Below, piece after piece: positions 1 to 10,289 of a stretch of 64,000 bases of DNA. Source of the stretch: Amphichorda felina (Eukaryota; Ascomycota; Sordariomycetes; Hypocreales; Bionectriaceae); NCBI GenBank assembly GCA_016490725.1, contig JAEMHR010000124.1, forward strand, positions 1 through 64,000. Direction: 5' to 3'. Position 1 is the stretch's first letter, and the number at the start of each line of letters is the position of its first letter. A program made the position numbers and the translations under genes. Below the pieces are notes generated by a model, which made no database searches, was not told where the DNA came from, and worked only from the letters and a program-made list of their open reading frames with translations.

Positions 1-305
1 CCCCACCGCCACCACCCTCCACCTCCTCGCCACGTCGCCGACCTCGCCTCGCCGGCGCCATTTCCCCTTTGGGATCCCACCACGCTACGCCGACTCAACG
101 CCGACTCAGTCGTACCATGGTAATATTTCTGATTCTGCGCCTTGCTTCGTCATCCAGCCGTTTGCCCTCGTTTTCCTTTTGGGAAAACCCACCCCATATT
201 ACATAGTGCACCTGCTCCTCCCCAGCGTGTGCGGATCCTCGTAGATGCTATGTGTTACTGCCGCCCACGTACGACGTAGACCTGCCCAGAGCACCATATC
301 CAGAA
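1..305. other. upstream region of the transcription factor gene
   Basis: Pyrimidine-rich sequence at the window edge. I see no supported coding exon. It probably holds the promoter and 5' leader of the gene starting at 306. A GTG-initiated extension to 252 is open but is not a credible fungal start. Confidence 0.4.
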
Positions 306-2659
306 ATGCGTCTCTCCCCAGACCCCAAGAGTCTCACGACTCCCAACCCCACCGACACTCCAGACGGCCGCCCGCTTCACAGCGCGCCCGAGACATGTCT
401 TGCCACGGCCTGCGTCCCCTGTGTACGTTATAATAAACGGCTTGCCCGGCTTGCCCGGCTTGCCCAGCCCTGCCCTCCCACTGTCCGCTGTGACACTCGA
501 GTCTCAAGCAACCATCGCTGACCGCAAGCCTGACCGCAACAGCGGACGAGACACCTCAAGTGCGACCGCCGCCTCCCCTGCTCTCGCTGCACCGATTCGG
601 GCTCGAAGTGCACTTTTGTCGCCTCGCGACGGGGCGTCAACCGCTCGCGGCCCGCCGCACCCAAGTCAACCCACGATGCTACGGGAGCCGTGCCACCTGA
701 CCACCACCACCACCACCACCACCACCACCAGAGCCCGCCGAGCCAAGATGGAGTCGTCTCGACGCCGCCGCCGCCGCCGTCACCAGCGGCGGCAGCAACG
801 GCAGCAGCACTAGCGACAGCAGCAACGACAGCAGCAGCAGCAGCACTAGCGACAGCAACGACAGCGACAGCGACAGCAGGAGGAGACAGATCATTCCTCA
901 ACGCCCAGTCCGCCGACCCATTCCCCGCGTCCCTCCCGTGGTACCACCATGACCAATCCTCCGCCTTCAGCCCGGACCAGCTGTCGCTGTTCCTGGACCA
1001 GACGCCTCTGACCCCAAGCCCCAGCGGCTTCACGCCCAAGCCACCTCCCCCCAGCTTCCCCTGCTCCTCCTCCCTGGCCGACCGCTGCCTCGCCTCCTTC
1101 TACCGCAACTTCCACCCCGCGCACCCCTTCGTCCTCCCCGAGCAGTTCCTCCCGGCCCTCGCGCCGCCCGCCGCCCTCCACGTGCTCCTCCCGGCCATGC
1201 GCTGGGTCGGCTCGCTGTACATGCCCGTGGCGCCCAGCACGCGCGCCGCCCTCTTCGACGAGGCCCAGCGCAGGCTGAGGGGCGGCGGCGGCGGCGGCGG
1301 CGGCTCCTCCGCGGGGCCCCGCGACGGCTTCCTCGTCCAGGCCATGATGGTCCTGCTGGTCGGGCTGGACGGGCTGTGCGAGCTGGACAAGGCCCGGAGG
1401 GTGCTGCGCGACGTCGAGCAGCTGGCCGTCGAGATCGGCCTGCACAGCAGGGCCTTCGCGGCCATGCACGGCCAGGGCATGCCCGTGCTGGAGGAGAGCT
1501 GGCGGAGGACGTGGTGGGATCTGTACGTCGTCGACGGCATGATTGCCGGGCTGCACCGCGCGAGCAGCTTTGCCCTGAACGATGTCCAGGCGGACGTGGC
1601 GCTGCCGTGCGAGGAGTGGCAGTACCTCTCTGGTGTAGGTGTCCCCCCTCTGGCCCCTTTTTGTGGTGCCCCCTTTTTTTTTTGGCTTCTCCCCCCTGCC
1701 CCCCCTTTTCCCCCCTTCCTTCTCCCAGACAAGCACCAGACAACTTGGATCCTGACTCCCCTCTCCAGGCGATACCCCCCCCTCGCAGATTCGACGACCT
1801 CGACACGTCCGTCTTCGCCGACGTCACGCTCGACGACGCCGGCACGCTCTCGTCGTTCGCGTACCGCATCCAGAGCGCGCGCACGCTGGGCCAGCTGCTG
1901 CGGCTCCCCGCGCACATCGCGGCCGACGACCAGCGCCTGGCCAAGGTCGAGGCGTCGCTGACCAACTGGCGGCTGCACCTCCCCAGCTGCAAGCGCGACG
2001 CCGTGGCCGGCGACGGCAGCGCCGACGAGGTCATGTTCCAGGCGCACATGGTCCACCACGCCACCGCCATCCTGCTGCACCACCCGCACTCGCGCCTGGG
2101 GTCGCTGCACGCCGGCCGCGCCGTCAACTCGTGCGCCCCGGACAGGCCCCTGGTGACCGCCGTGGCCGCCGCCCACGACACGGCCCTGTTCAACGCCCAC
2201 ACGCGCCACGTGGTCGCCGCCGCGGGCGAGATCAGCCGCCTCATCACGCACCGCGCGTCGCTGCGGTCGCGCACGCCCTTCTTCACGTGCGTCGTGGTGC
2301 TGGCGTCGGTCGTCCACCTGAACCAGTGGGCGGCCGTCTTCTCCTCGCCGGCCCCCGCGGCGCCGTCGTCGGCGCGGTGCTTCGCCCCCGAGGGCCCGGG
2401 GCGCGACGGCGGCGACGAGTCGTTCCTGCGCGAAAAGGTGCGCCTGAGCATCGGCGCGCTGGCGGGCATGGCCGAGGTGTGGCGCACGGCGGCCGTCGCG
2501 CTGGGCCAGGTGCGCGGCGTCGCGCGCGAGATCTACGAGGCCAAGAGGAGGAGGCAGGAGACCGAGGCCGAGGCCGCGGCCGTGGAGGCGTGGAGCGGCG
2601 TCGTCGAGGAGTCGTTTGCGGCGGATGTGGCCATGGCGTGTGCCATGATGGACCCCTAG
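306..2659 (+). CDS. Zn2Cys6 fungal-type transcription factor
   Basis: Three exons are inferred: 306-422, 543-1634 and 1769-2659 (699 aa). The first intron (donor gtacgt) splits the binuclear zinc cluster. After splicing the six cysteines are C36, C39, C46, C52, C55 and C62, a perfect CX2CX6CX5CX2CX6C Gal4-type cluster, followed by a basic stretch. Then come a nine-His tract, Pro/Ala/Thr-rich low complexity, and a fungal middle-homology-like region with FHPAHPFVLP and LEESWRRTWWDLYVVDG, typical of fungal-specific regulator domains. An eight-Gly run lies inside that domain. Expected role: nuclear sequence-specific transcription regulator; the target is unknown. Both inferred junctions are phase 0 with gt-ag ends. 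The 134-bp second intron is strongly pyrimidine-rich. The stop codon lies in the first unit of a tandem repeat that continues downstream. The start is the first in-frame ATG before the cluster. Confidence 0.85.
701..730 (+). repeat. CCA trinucleotide microsatellite (poly-His tract)
   Basis: An uninterrupted run of CCA units lies inside the transcription-factor CDS and encodes nine consecutive histidines. Its length is likely to vary between strains. Confidence 0.9.
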
Positions 2660-2728
2660 ATGGGCCCCAGGATGGGCCCAGGATAGACCCTAGATGGACC
2701 CCAGGATAGACCCTAGATGGACCCCTGG
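2648..2728 (+). repeat. 11-12-bp minisatellite spanning the stop codon
   Basis: Seven imperfect units follow one another: ATGGACCCCTAG, ATGGGCCCCAGG, ATGGGCCCAGG, ATAGACCCTAG, ATGGACCCCAGG, ATAGACCCTAG and ATGGACCCCTGG. The first unit is the last four codons, including the TAG stop, of the upstream transcription factor. The other units lie in its 3' flank. Confidence 0.9.
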
Positions 2729-2856
2729 ATGATCCTACTGCACGAGTACGAGTTCAATTGATAGCCAACCCCTCGCCGCGGGGGGTTTATTTCTTGCGTG
2801 CGAGAGCCATGTCTGTTGAATACTAGCAGTAAATACCACCAGTAACCCCCCCCCTT

Positions 2857-4524
2857 TCACGCCGACCACTTCCCGTCGATCCACCTCTGCAGGATCTGCG
2901 CGCTCCCCTCCCTCACATCCCCCGGCACCGTATGCCCTGCCCCGTCCACCCCCACAAACACCAGCCGCCCGTCGCGCGTGCCCTTCCAGAACCCCGTCGC
3001 GGCCGACACGTCCTCCGGCAGCGGGCCCCACGGCGCGATGCGGTACTCGGCGTGCCCGTCCCACAGCAGGTTGTCGTACGCCCAGGCGTTGCCGGGGGTG
3101 TTGGTGACGTAGTCCTCGTTGCCGTTGAGGACCAGCACGCGGATACCCGCGGCCAGCACGGCGCTGAGCTCGCGCGTCGTCGGCTTCCAGGGCGTGTCGC
3201 CGCTCATGTAGGCGCCGTTGATGGCCGTGTTGATGCTGTCGTAGGTGAAGCCCGCGGGGAGGCGCAGCGCCTCGAGGATGCGCGGCTGGTTGAGGTAGGC
3301 CGTGAAGTTGCCCTTGCGCTCGTCGTCGCATTCGGGGAAGTTGGAGCAGCCGATGCCGACTTGGGGGAGGTCTCGTCAGCTGGATTCCGAGAAAACTAAT
3401 GATTCAACCCCCCTTCCCCCCGTTGTGGTGTGTGTGTTTGTGGGGGGGGGAGGGTTTCTTCTTGGGTACCATATTCACTCACTGTTGAAGGGGTTGCGCA
3501 GGCCCAGCTCGACCTGCTCCCAGTACCAGGAGTCGATCCTGTCCTGGCAAAAGGTCACCATGGCGAGGCACTCGTGCGGGTCGTAGGAGAGGGCGCAGCT
3601 GCGGCCGAGGCTCTCGCACTCGACGGCGTCCCGGTGGATGCTCTCGCAGGCGGTGGCGTTGACGATGCCGCCGCCGCGGTAGTCGGAGCACAGCAGCTCG
3701 TAGGCGCCGACCGAGGGCGCGGTGAAGTCGATGAGGGCGTTGACGAGGATCAGCGACTCGATGTCGCCGCGGAAGGCCGACGGCGAGTCGTACGCGCGCG
3801 ACGCGAGGATGTGGTCCAGGTACGTGGGCGCGTAGTGGCCCCCGTACGACTCGACGGCCAGGTGGATGGGCAGATGGGCCTTGGAGGGCAGGACGTCGGC
3901 GAAGAAGACGTTGAGGAAGGTCTGGAAGTCCTGGGCGCCGTCCATGTCGGCTCCGGGGAGGGCGGCGCCCTCGGCCAGGGAGGAGAAGCCGACGCCCGCG
4001 GGCTGGTCGAGGAACAGCAGCGAGGCGTTGTTGTTCCAGGCAAAGTCGTTGGGGACGGTGTCGCTGGCGCCGGGGTCCAGCCAGCAGGGGCCCAGCTCGG
4101 TGAACAGGCCCATCATGGAGGAGCCGCCGGGCCCGCCGTTGAGCCAGATGATGATGGGGTCATTGTCCGGGTCGTTGCGGCTGTCAAAGTACCAGAAGAA
4201 CAGCTGGTGCTCGTCGGTCACGTCGACGGTGCCCGTCCACTGGCCCTCGCCGTAGGTGGCACATGTGTCGTTGCCCTGGGGCGTGAGCGTGAACTGGCCG
4301 GCCTTGAACGGCGGGAGGCTGTCCTGGGGCCCAGCGGTGTTGGTGCTGAGTCGCTGCTGGGAGCTGTCGCCGAGGGAGCTCGAGGCCGGCCTGTACTCGA
4401 CTTTGTAGTCCTCGTGGCCCCTGTTGTTGGTGGTGGCGGAGCGGACAAGTGGATTGACCAGCAGCTGGGCTGTGCTGGTCCCCAGGAGCAGCGCTGCTGC
4501 CAGGGCGTGCTTGTGGGACACCAT
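2857..4524 (-). CDS. secreted serine carboxypeptidase (peptidase family S10)
   Basis: Two exons: 3483-4524 and 2857-3371, with a 111-bp intron (donor GTGAGT, acceptor GAG before 3371); 518 aa. A hydrophobic signal peptide (about residues 1-20, ending TSTAQ) points to secretion or the vacuolar route. S10 landmarks are present in order: the WLNGGPGGSS oxyanion-region motif (about 127-136), nucleophile Ser226 in VESYGGHY, Asp434 in VLNGNEDYVTN and His494 in GAGHTVPGD. These form the family's Ser-Asp-His triad, which removes C-terminal residues from peptides. The length is normal for the family. Oddity: the residue before the nucleophile Glu-Ser pair is Val rather than the common Gly. Several N-x-S/T sites fit a glycoprotein. 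ATG 4524 was chosen because it places the hydrophobic signal directly at the N-terminus; an ATG at 4548 would add eight residues. Confidence 0.9.
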
Positions 4525-5642
4525 TGCCGAGCACATAGGTATGCACATGTGCACTTGATAACTTCCAACGTTGATTGCAATCTGAATACGAGGGATTGGG
4601 GGTACACAGAAAGAGGGGGAAAGCAGCTATTCTTAAAGGAGCCTTCATTCGGGTATTCTACCCGGTGACGATACAAAATCCGCGTCAGCACGCATCGTGG
4701 TTGCCTCTTGTTTGAACGTAATTCTTTAGCACTTGTCCAAACCCCTGTCTTGGGACACCGAGACTCCGGGCATTGACGAAGCACAAGGCGAAGACTCCGA
4801 GGGTCCGTCCCTCTCCGCCTTGTTTAACTCGTCAGACTGTTGACGTTCACTTGCAGCCGCCTCTTTTGTTAGTGCATGCAGGGCACCGCCATCTACGAGT
4901 AGGGGACCAGGGTGCCCGCCGGCAATGGAAGGATTGCGCAGGGAAAGTCTCCGAATACCTACATAGTACGAGTGGCAATGGCAGCAGATGTGCGCACGGC
5001 TTTGCTTTGCTGTCGCAGCATTTCAACAATCATTTTCCATCCTGCCAAGCTGCAAATGAGACATGCCATGGCCCTCGTGTGGTGCGCCTCTCTCCCTAAC
5101 CGCCATCGCCAACTCCTTCGGTGGCACGCAAGCACACGACCACAAGTTGCACCAGCTCATACCCGCTGCCAGTTGGGCGGCCACCAGCCAATCTGTCTCC
5201 CTTTCTGCCCAGCTATTGTGCCTTGACTGCCGGCAAGTGATCAGTGCCCAATGCCTGGGCCCGTGTTAAAATGCCCGCTTCTCCCCGTCGTGGCCTTGAC
5301 GGCTTTCATCTGCTTGATGATATCGTCTGCCCCCTGTCTGGTCTACCATCCTGCAAGTCACACGCAGCCTCTCGCCTGACCAGCTGCCGAAACCTGGCAG
5401 TGCGCCTGCGCCAGCAACCTCGAAGCCCCCAGTCCCACACTGCCAGTAGTACTGCCACCACTGCCACCACTGCCACCACTGCCCACCACCTCCTCCACCA
5501 CATAAGATCCTCCACCACCTCCACCACTTCCACCACTTCCAGCCAGGGTGGGGTCCCGCATCACACGTCATCGCCCATCATCCCTGTCTCCAGGACAATA
5601 TCTATCCCTTCTCGTTTCTCTCGTCTCCCTCCGCCATCTCCC
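4525..5642. other. divergent intergenic region between carboxypeptidase and DUF8035 genes
   Basis: About 1.1 kb between two outward-reading genes, so it should hold both promoters. The part from about 5450 to 5540 is rich in CCA/CCT triplets. It is open in frame with the downstream gene but looks like 5' leader. No other gene is supported. Confidence 0.5.
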
Positions 5643-7368
5643 ATGTTTTCATCCATCCAACGCTTCTTCAACCCCGATTCCGACGACGATCCCAGACCTC
5701 CCAGGCCCTACAGATCCTCCAGACCCTCACCACCCCCCACCACCATGTCCACCCGCGGTGACCGCTGGGACCGCGACCGCTTCGAGTACGAGCAGGACCG
5801 CTTCGACCGCCCTGAGCGGCCTCCCTATGACGACAAGCACTACATGAGGGGCGGTCGTGGCCGAGCCCCCTCTGAGGAGAGCCTCGAGCGCAGACGCCCC
5901 CGAGCTTACGACGATGACATTGTTCGCGACCGTCGCTACTTTGATGACGAGCCCCGCTATGCCCCCCGCCGCGAGTTCGCTCCCGAGTATCAGCGTCGTG
6001 GCCCCCCCGTCATGGCCAGGGAGCGTGAGCGCGAGTACTACCCCAGAGAAGCCTCGCCCCCTCGCCCTTCCTTCCTCCGCCGCCAGTCTTCCCTCGACAC
6101 CTTTGACCGCCGCCCCGTGCGCCCATTTCAACAGAGGGAAGAGTATCCTCCTCCCGCCCGCCGTGAGGACATCTACCGAGATGAGTACCGCGACGACTAC
6201 CGGGCCCCTCCCTACGCCGACATCCCCCTCCCCAAGGCCAAGACCAAGACCAAGGCCATCGCCCCACCCAGCCGCTACGAGGACTACGAGGACATCAAGG
6301 TCGCCGAGCCCGACTACTACGGTGACGACAACTTCCGCCCCTACCCGGACCGTGTGCGGGAGCGCGAGTTCATCCGCGAGCGACGCGATGAGCGGCACAA
6401 TGACCGCGGCTCACCCACGCGGTCTACCCGCACCAGAAGCCGCCGCGCCAGCTCCCCTTCGTCTACAACCATGACCAGTCGGACTTCCTCTTCTTCCAGC
6501 AGCGACGGGGGCACCACTGTCAAGGACGAGTACCCCAAGAAGGGCAGGACGAGAATCCCTGCTTGCCTCGTCTCCAAGCGTGCCATTATCGATATTGGCT
6601 ACCCCTTTACTGAGGAGGTGAGATGGACCTCCCGTCTGCTTACGCCACGGCATTGCTAACTCTCCCAAGGGAAACACCATCATTATCCAAAAGGCTCTTG
6701 GTCAGGAGAACATTGACGCTCTCCTCAAGCTGAGCGAAGACTACAAGAAGAGTAAGTCATGAGTCTAGCCTCGTCGGAACCAGAGACTAATCGTCGTAGG
6801 CGAGATGGAGGTTGCCGCCGCCAGGTCATCTGCCGGCAATGTCGTCCAAGAGCACAGGGAAGAAATCTTTGTTCCCCCTCCCGCTCCCGCTCCCGCCCCG
6901 GTGCCGGTACAGGTTGTAGCCCCGGCCCCAGCCCCGGCTCCGGCTCCCCCCCCTGGTCCAGTCATTGTCAACGCCGCACCGCCCAGGGCTCCATCGCCAA
7001 CCTACACTGCCACCTCTACCACCACAAGCAGCTACGACACCTACTACGCCCCACCCCACCACCACCACCACCATCACGAGTCCTCACGCCCCATCCCCGT
7101 AGGCCCCGTCGCCCTGGCCGAGCGCTCCCGCTCCCGCTCCCGCGGCCGCCACGAGATCCGCGCTGAGATCCGTGCCCTGGAACGCGAGCTGGTCCACCGC
7201 CCCAAGCACCGCGAGTTCGCCGAGCGCGAGATTGTGCGCGCCGAGCGCCTGCCCGACGGCCAGCTCGTCGTGTACGAGGAGGAGGTCGAGAGGGAGCACG
7301 TGCCCAAGCCGGCGCGCATCGAGAAGGACAAGAAGGGTCGGTTAAGTCTCAGCGTGCCCCGGCGCTAA
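5643..7368 (+). CDS. DUF8035 domain-containing arginine/aspartate-rich protein
   Basis: Three exons: 5643-6617, 6670-6751 and 6800-7368 (introns of 52 and 48 bp, both gt-ag); 541 aa. The N-terminal half is a highly charged low-complexity region rich in R, D, E, Y and P. A short conserved domain spans the two introns (RIPACLVSKRAIIDIGYPF, GNTIIIQKALGQENIDALL, KLSEDYKK) and matches the fungal DUF8035 signature. The C-terminal part has a Pro-Ala repeat, a poly-His stretch, an SRSRSRGR motif and a charged helical tail. Function is unknown. The composition resembles RNA-associated or condensate-forming proteins, but that is inference. The ATG at 5745 (context CACCATG) is a better initiation context and would give 507 aa; the longer start is given because it is the first plausible in-frame ATG. 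Confidence 0.8.
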
Positions 7369-8727
7369 CAGGGAAGCCCGAGGGCGCGCCCCCTCCCCCG
7401 TGTGGCACCGGGGTACGTCGCAAAGAGTTTTGAGGGGAATTTTGGCCCGGCTGACCAGTCTGCTGCGCAGGTCCGGACCCGAGGATTGTTCGAGCCATGC
7501 TGGCCACGCTGACTTGAGAGGGCAAGCGATGTCATGTTCCAATCATCATCAAATGGCTGCATCGGTGCCAGTGAACGGGGTATCAAGGGCTAGTGTTTTT
7601 TTTTTACGAAGTAGGAAAAAGAGAAGGAAAATCTACACATGATACAGGGTGGGGGCTACGTCAGGATACGGTTTGGGGATGGGTAACCTGGTGCTGTAAC
7701 ATGTCTTCATTGCTGGTTTAGCATGCATGTTTTATCATGGGTCTTGGGAGGGGCATCTTTACCACCTTACGAAGTCACGGTCTATGGGGATATACAGGGG
7801 CGTTTGTACAAGTTCCTGTAGTACTTTTTTGTTCCAATGATGAATGTTATTATTAATGCGCCCTGGCTTGTGTTTTCAAGGTGAAGCTGAAGAGTCGAGA
7901 TCACAGAAAGGTGGACCAGAGTCGGCGTTGCACGCCGGCGCGGGGCCCACATTTTAAACGGCGGGAGTTGAATCTTGCCCGAATTGGCAATTCCAACGCC
8001 GTTTACATTCCTCCGGAATGGTGCTCATCTGTTGAGATTGGGGAACAGCTCCTGGGAGGCCAAACCCGGAGGCTGTGATCAGCCGATGATGGGTGGTTCA
8101 ATCGATGGCGGCCGTTAGATTACGGGAGTGTTGAGCTGGTTGACGCTCCATGGAACATATCAATCTGTTAAAGAAGGGGAGAAATAGACCTGCTATATAC
8201 AAGATGATTTATCGAGTTAATCATGCAGTACTCATGTAATACTGCTATAAGGGACTCCCCAAGCGTTCCAATTATTTAGTCTTTGAATATTCAAAGAATC
8301 CATCTGCTTTTGTACACGTCGCCCTGCATTCAAACAAGGGCAAGCAAAGTTGTCAATGCCACGTAGGGGTTTTCTTGTTTAGTAATTTCCTCTCAAATTA
8401 TGAATACAAATAGCAGTTTTATACCATACTTATATTTATTTCGCCTTGTTGTTTGTCCTCATCCCTTACATATCGTTCCCTCCGAAACAGCGAAGGTGGT
8501 GCAGGGTAGCTGGGGGACCTGTTTTTTAGACCAGACCCAGCCATCTCAAATCACCTTGTCACTTTCATCAATCAACTGACGTCAACGTGTTGCCTCATGA
8601 GGGCCGCGTACTGTTGACGATGATTCAAACAACTTGAACGCATATCGGCACATATTGGACTTCACATCTACTCTCAACATGGGCACAGCCTCGTCCGTGA
8701 CGCCTCCCGACAAGCCAACTCTTCACC
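7369..8727. other. intergenic region
   Basis: About 1.36 kb with no supported gene. It covers the 3' flank of the DUF8035 gene and the promoter of the DUF2293 gene. The stretch from about 8160 to 8480 is clearly more AT-rich than its surroundings. Confidence 0.5.
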
Positions 8728-9723
8728 ATGGGCAGCTATGAACCCACCGTCGACGTCAAGACCCCGATGCCCAAGGGCTATGGATTCCTCAAGAAGGGAA
8801 ACGCCTACCGGACCGGCCTCTGCCGCCGCCTGACGCACGCCGAGGGCAAGACCCTCTTCGTCGTCACGCAAAAGAGGACGCCCATCGGGCTCCGCGCCCC
8901 CAGGAGCGTCCTGAGCAGGGTCTTCGAGGAGGACCACGCGACGCGCGACACGCGGCGGGCGGCGGTCGAGAGGCGAGACGAGGCCACGCAGGACGAGTTC
9001 AAGGACGCGGTCCTCGCGCAGTTCCCGCGCATCCCCCCGAGCTCGCTCGCCGAGGTCCTGAGGCACACCCTCCGCAAGCGCAGCGGCAGGGTGGGCAGGA
9101 CGGGGACGCTGGCGCTGGAGGCCAAGGCGCGGCTGGCGGTGGCGGCGCACGTGCGGCACTGCCACACGGGGTACGACGAGTTCTTCAAGCGCAGGGGCGT
9201 GTCGAGGGAGGAGGCGCGGGAGGAGGTCCAGGACGACGTGGTGCGCGTGTTGCGGGAGTGGGGAGGCAAGGAGCTGCGGAAGCAACACGTGCGCAAGAAG
9301 GGGCGGAAGGAGGATGGCCAGCGGCAGCCAACGAAGGCCCAGGCGACCAGGGCGAAGGCAACGAAGACAAACGGAAGGACGGGGCCAACAAAGAACGATG
9401 GGACAAAGACGGGTGTTACGGCGAATACGACAAACCACAGCTCAATGGAACATGGGGGCGACCCAAGGCCGGGCCTTCGCAGGTCTACGCGCAGAAGCCA
9501 AGGTCAGGGCGGCGGCGCGCAGCTGGAGATGTTGGATTACGTCTCTAATGACGAAGACAATCCGATAATGATCGACTCTTCGAGCGAGGATAGCGACGCG
9601 GAGAGGCTGGCGGATCGAAGCGACGTCAACGAAACAGATGGTGAAGATCTCGACTCGGACTCGGCCGAGTTCATTGTTTTCAGCAGCGATGACGACAGTG
9701 ACGAGGAGTCTGAGTCGGACTGA
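8728..9723 (+). CDS. DUF2293 domain-containing protein
   Basis: Single exon, 331 aa, with ATG in context CACCATGG. The N-terminal 180 residues carry the DUF2293 pattern: KGYGFLKKGNAYRTGLCRRL, then PRIPPSSLAEVLRHTL, then GRVGRTG and AVAAHVRHCHTGYDEFFKRR. The rest is a basic linker (KKGRKEDGQRQPTKAQ region) and a C-terminal acidic, serine-rich tail ending DDDSDEESESD. Family members are common in Pezizomycotina and have no firmly known biochemical role. The conserved HCHT/Y segment and the basic/acidic architecture suggest nuclear or nucleic-acid-associated work, which is inference only. Confidence 0.85.
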   Translation: MGSYEPTVDVKTPMPKGYGFLKKGNAYRTGLCRRLTHAEGKTLFVVTQKRTPIGLRAPRSVLSRVFEEDHATRDTRRAAVERRDEATQDEFKDAVLAQFPRIPPSSLAEVLRHTLRKRSGRVGRTGTLALEAKARLAVAAHVRHCHTGYDEFFKRRGVSREEAREEVQDDVVRVLREWGGKELRKQHVRKKGRKEDGQRQPTKAQATRAKATKTNGRTGPTKNDGTKTGVTANTTNHSSMEHGGDPRPGLRRSTRRSQGQGGGAQLEMLDYVSNDEDNPIMIDSSSEDSDAERLADRSDVNETDGEDLDSDSAEFIVFSSDDDSDEESESD

Positions 9724-10289
9724 ATGAGAAGGAACATCTACTCTATGTGGTTTTGCAGCAGAGGCTTGGACGATATTGCCGCACTCCGTAGTATTTGTAG
9801 ATGGGTAAACATTTGTTGCAGAAGGTCATGAATATGATCCACCTATATTAATGAACCCATGCAGTTTGGGTGCAGCTGGGGCTGTGACGGACTGACGGTG
9901 CGACCCAGGCCACTAAGCGGCCAGCGCGAGCGAGCCGTTACAGGGATCTCGCTGCCATGGATAATTGCCCGTCAGGGGTCAACCCCAATTTCGTCCCTCA
10001 TTGATAATCTGGCGATTCCAGCTTCTCTCCACCATCACAAATCCAACGTCGAGCGACGTGCAAGCCTGAACTCTTCTTTGGGCGATCGACTTTGTCTTCC
10101 CTCCACCAGACGGATCGTTTGACTCCTGGGGCGTCCCTTTCCAGCTAAAGCTCATGCTAGACTCTGTCTTTGCTTAGCTCCCAAAGCTAGGCGCGACGGG
10201 ACTGACCGAGCTTTCCTCCACCTTCTCAGGAACTGATCGCCCAATCCCACCATTGCGCCTCTCTTGCGTCTAGCGCATGCTTCTTCGAC
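9724..10289. other. intergenic region upstream of the LRR gene
   Basis: A 566-bp region holding the 3' flank of the DUF2293 gene and the promoter of the LRR gene. No gene seen. Confidence 0.5.

Noticed and set aside
1030..2487. Long reverse-strand open frames opposite the transcription factor gene
   Set aside because: They are mirror frames created by very GC-rich coding DNA. The plus strand carries a complete zinc cluster and regulator domain.
5244..5642. In-frame upstream extension of the DUF8035 gene
   Set aside because: The extension starts with GTG, not ATG, and is CCA/CCT-repeat leader-like sequence.
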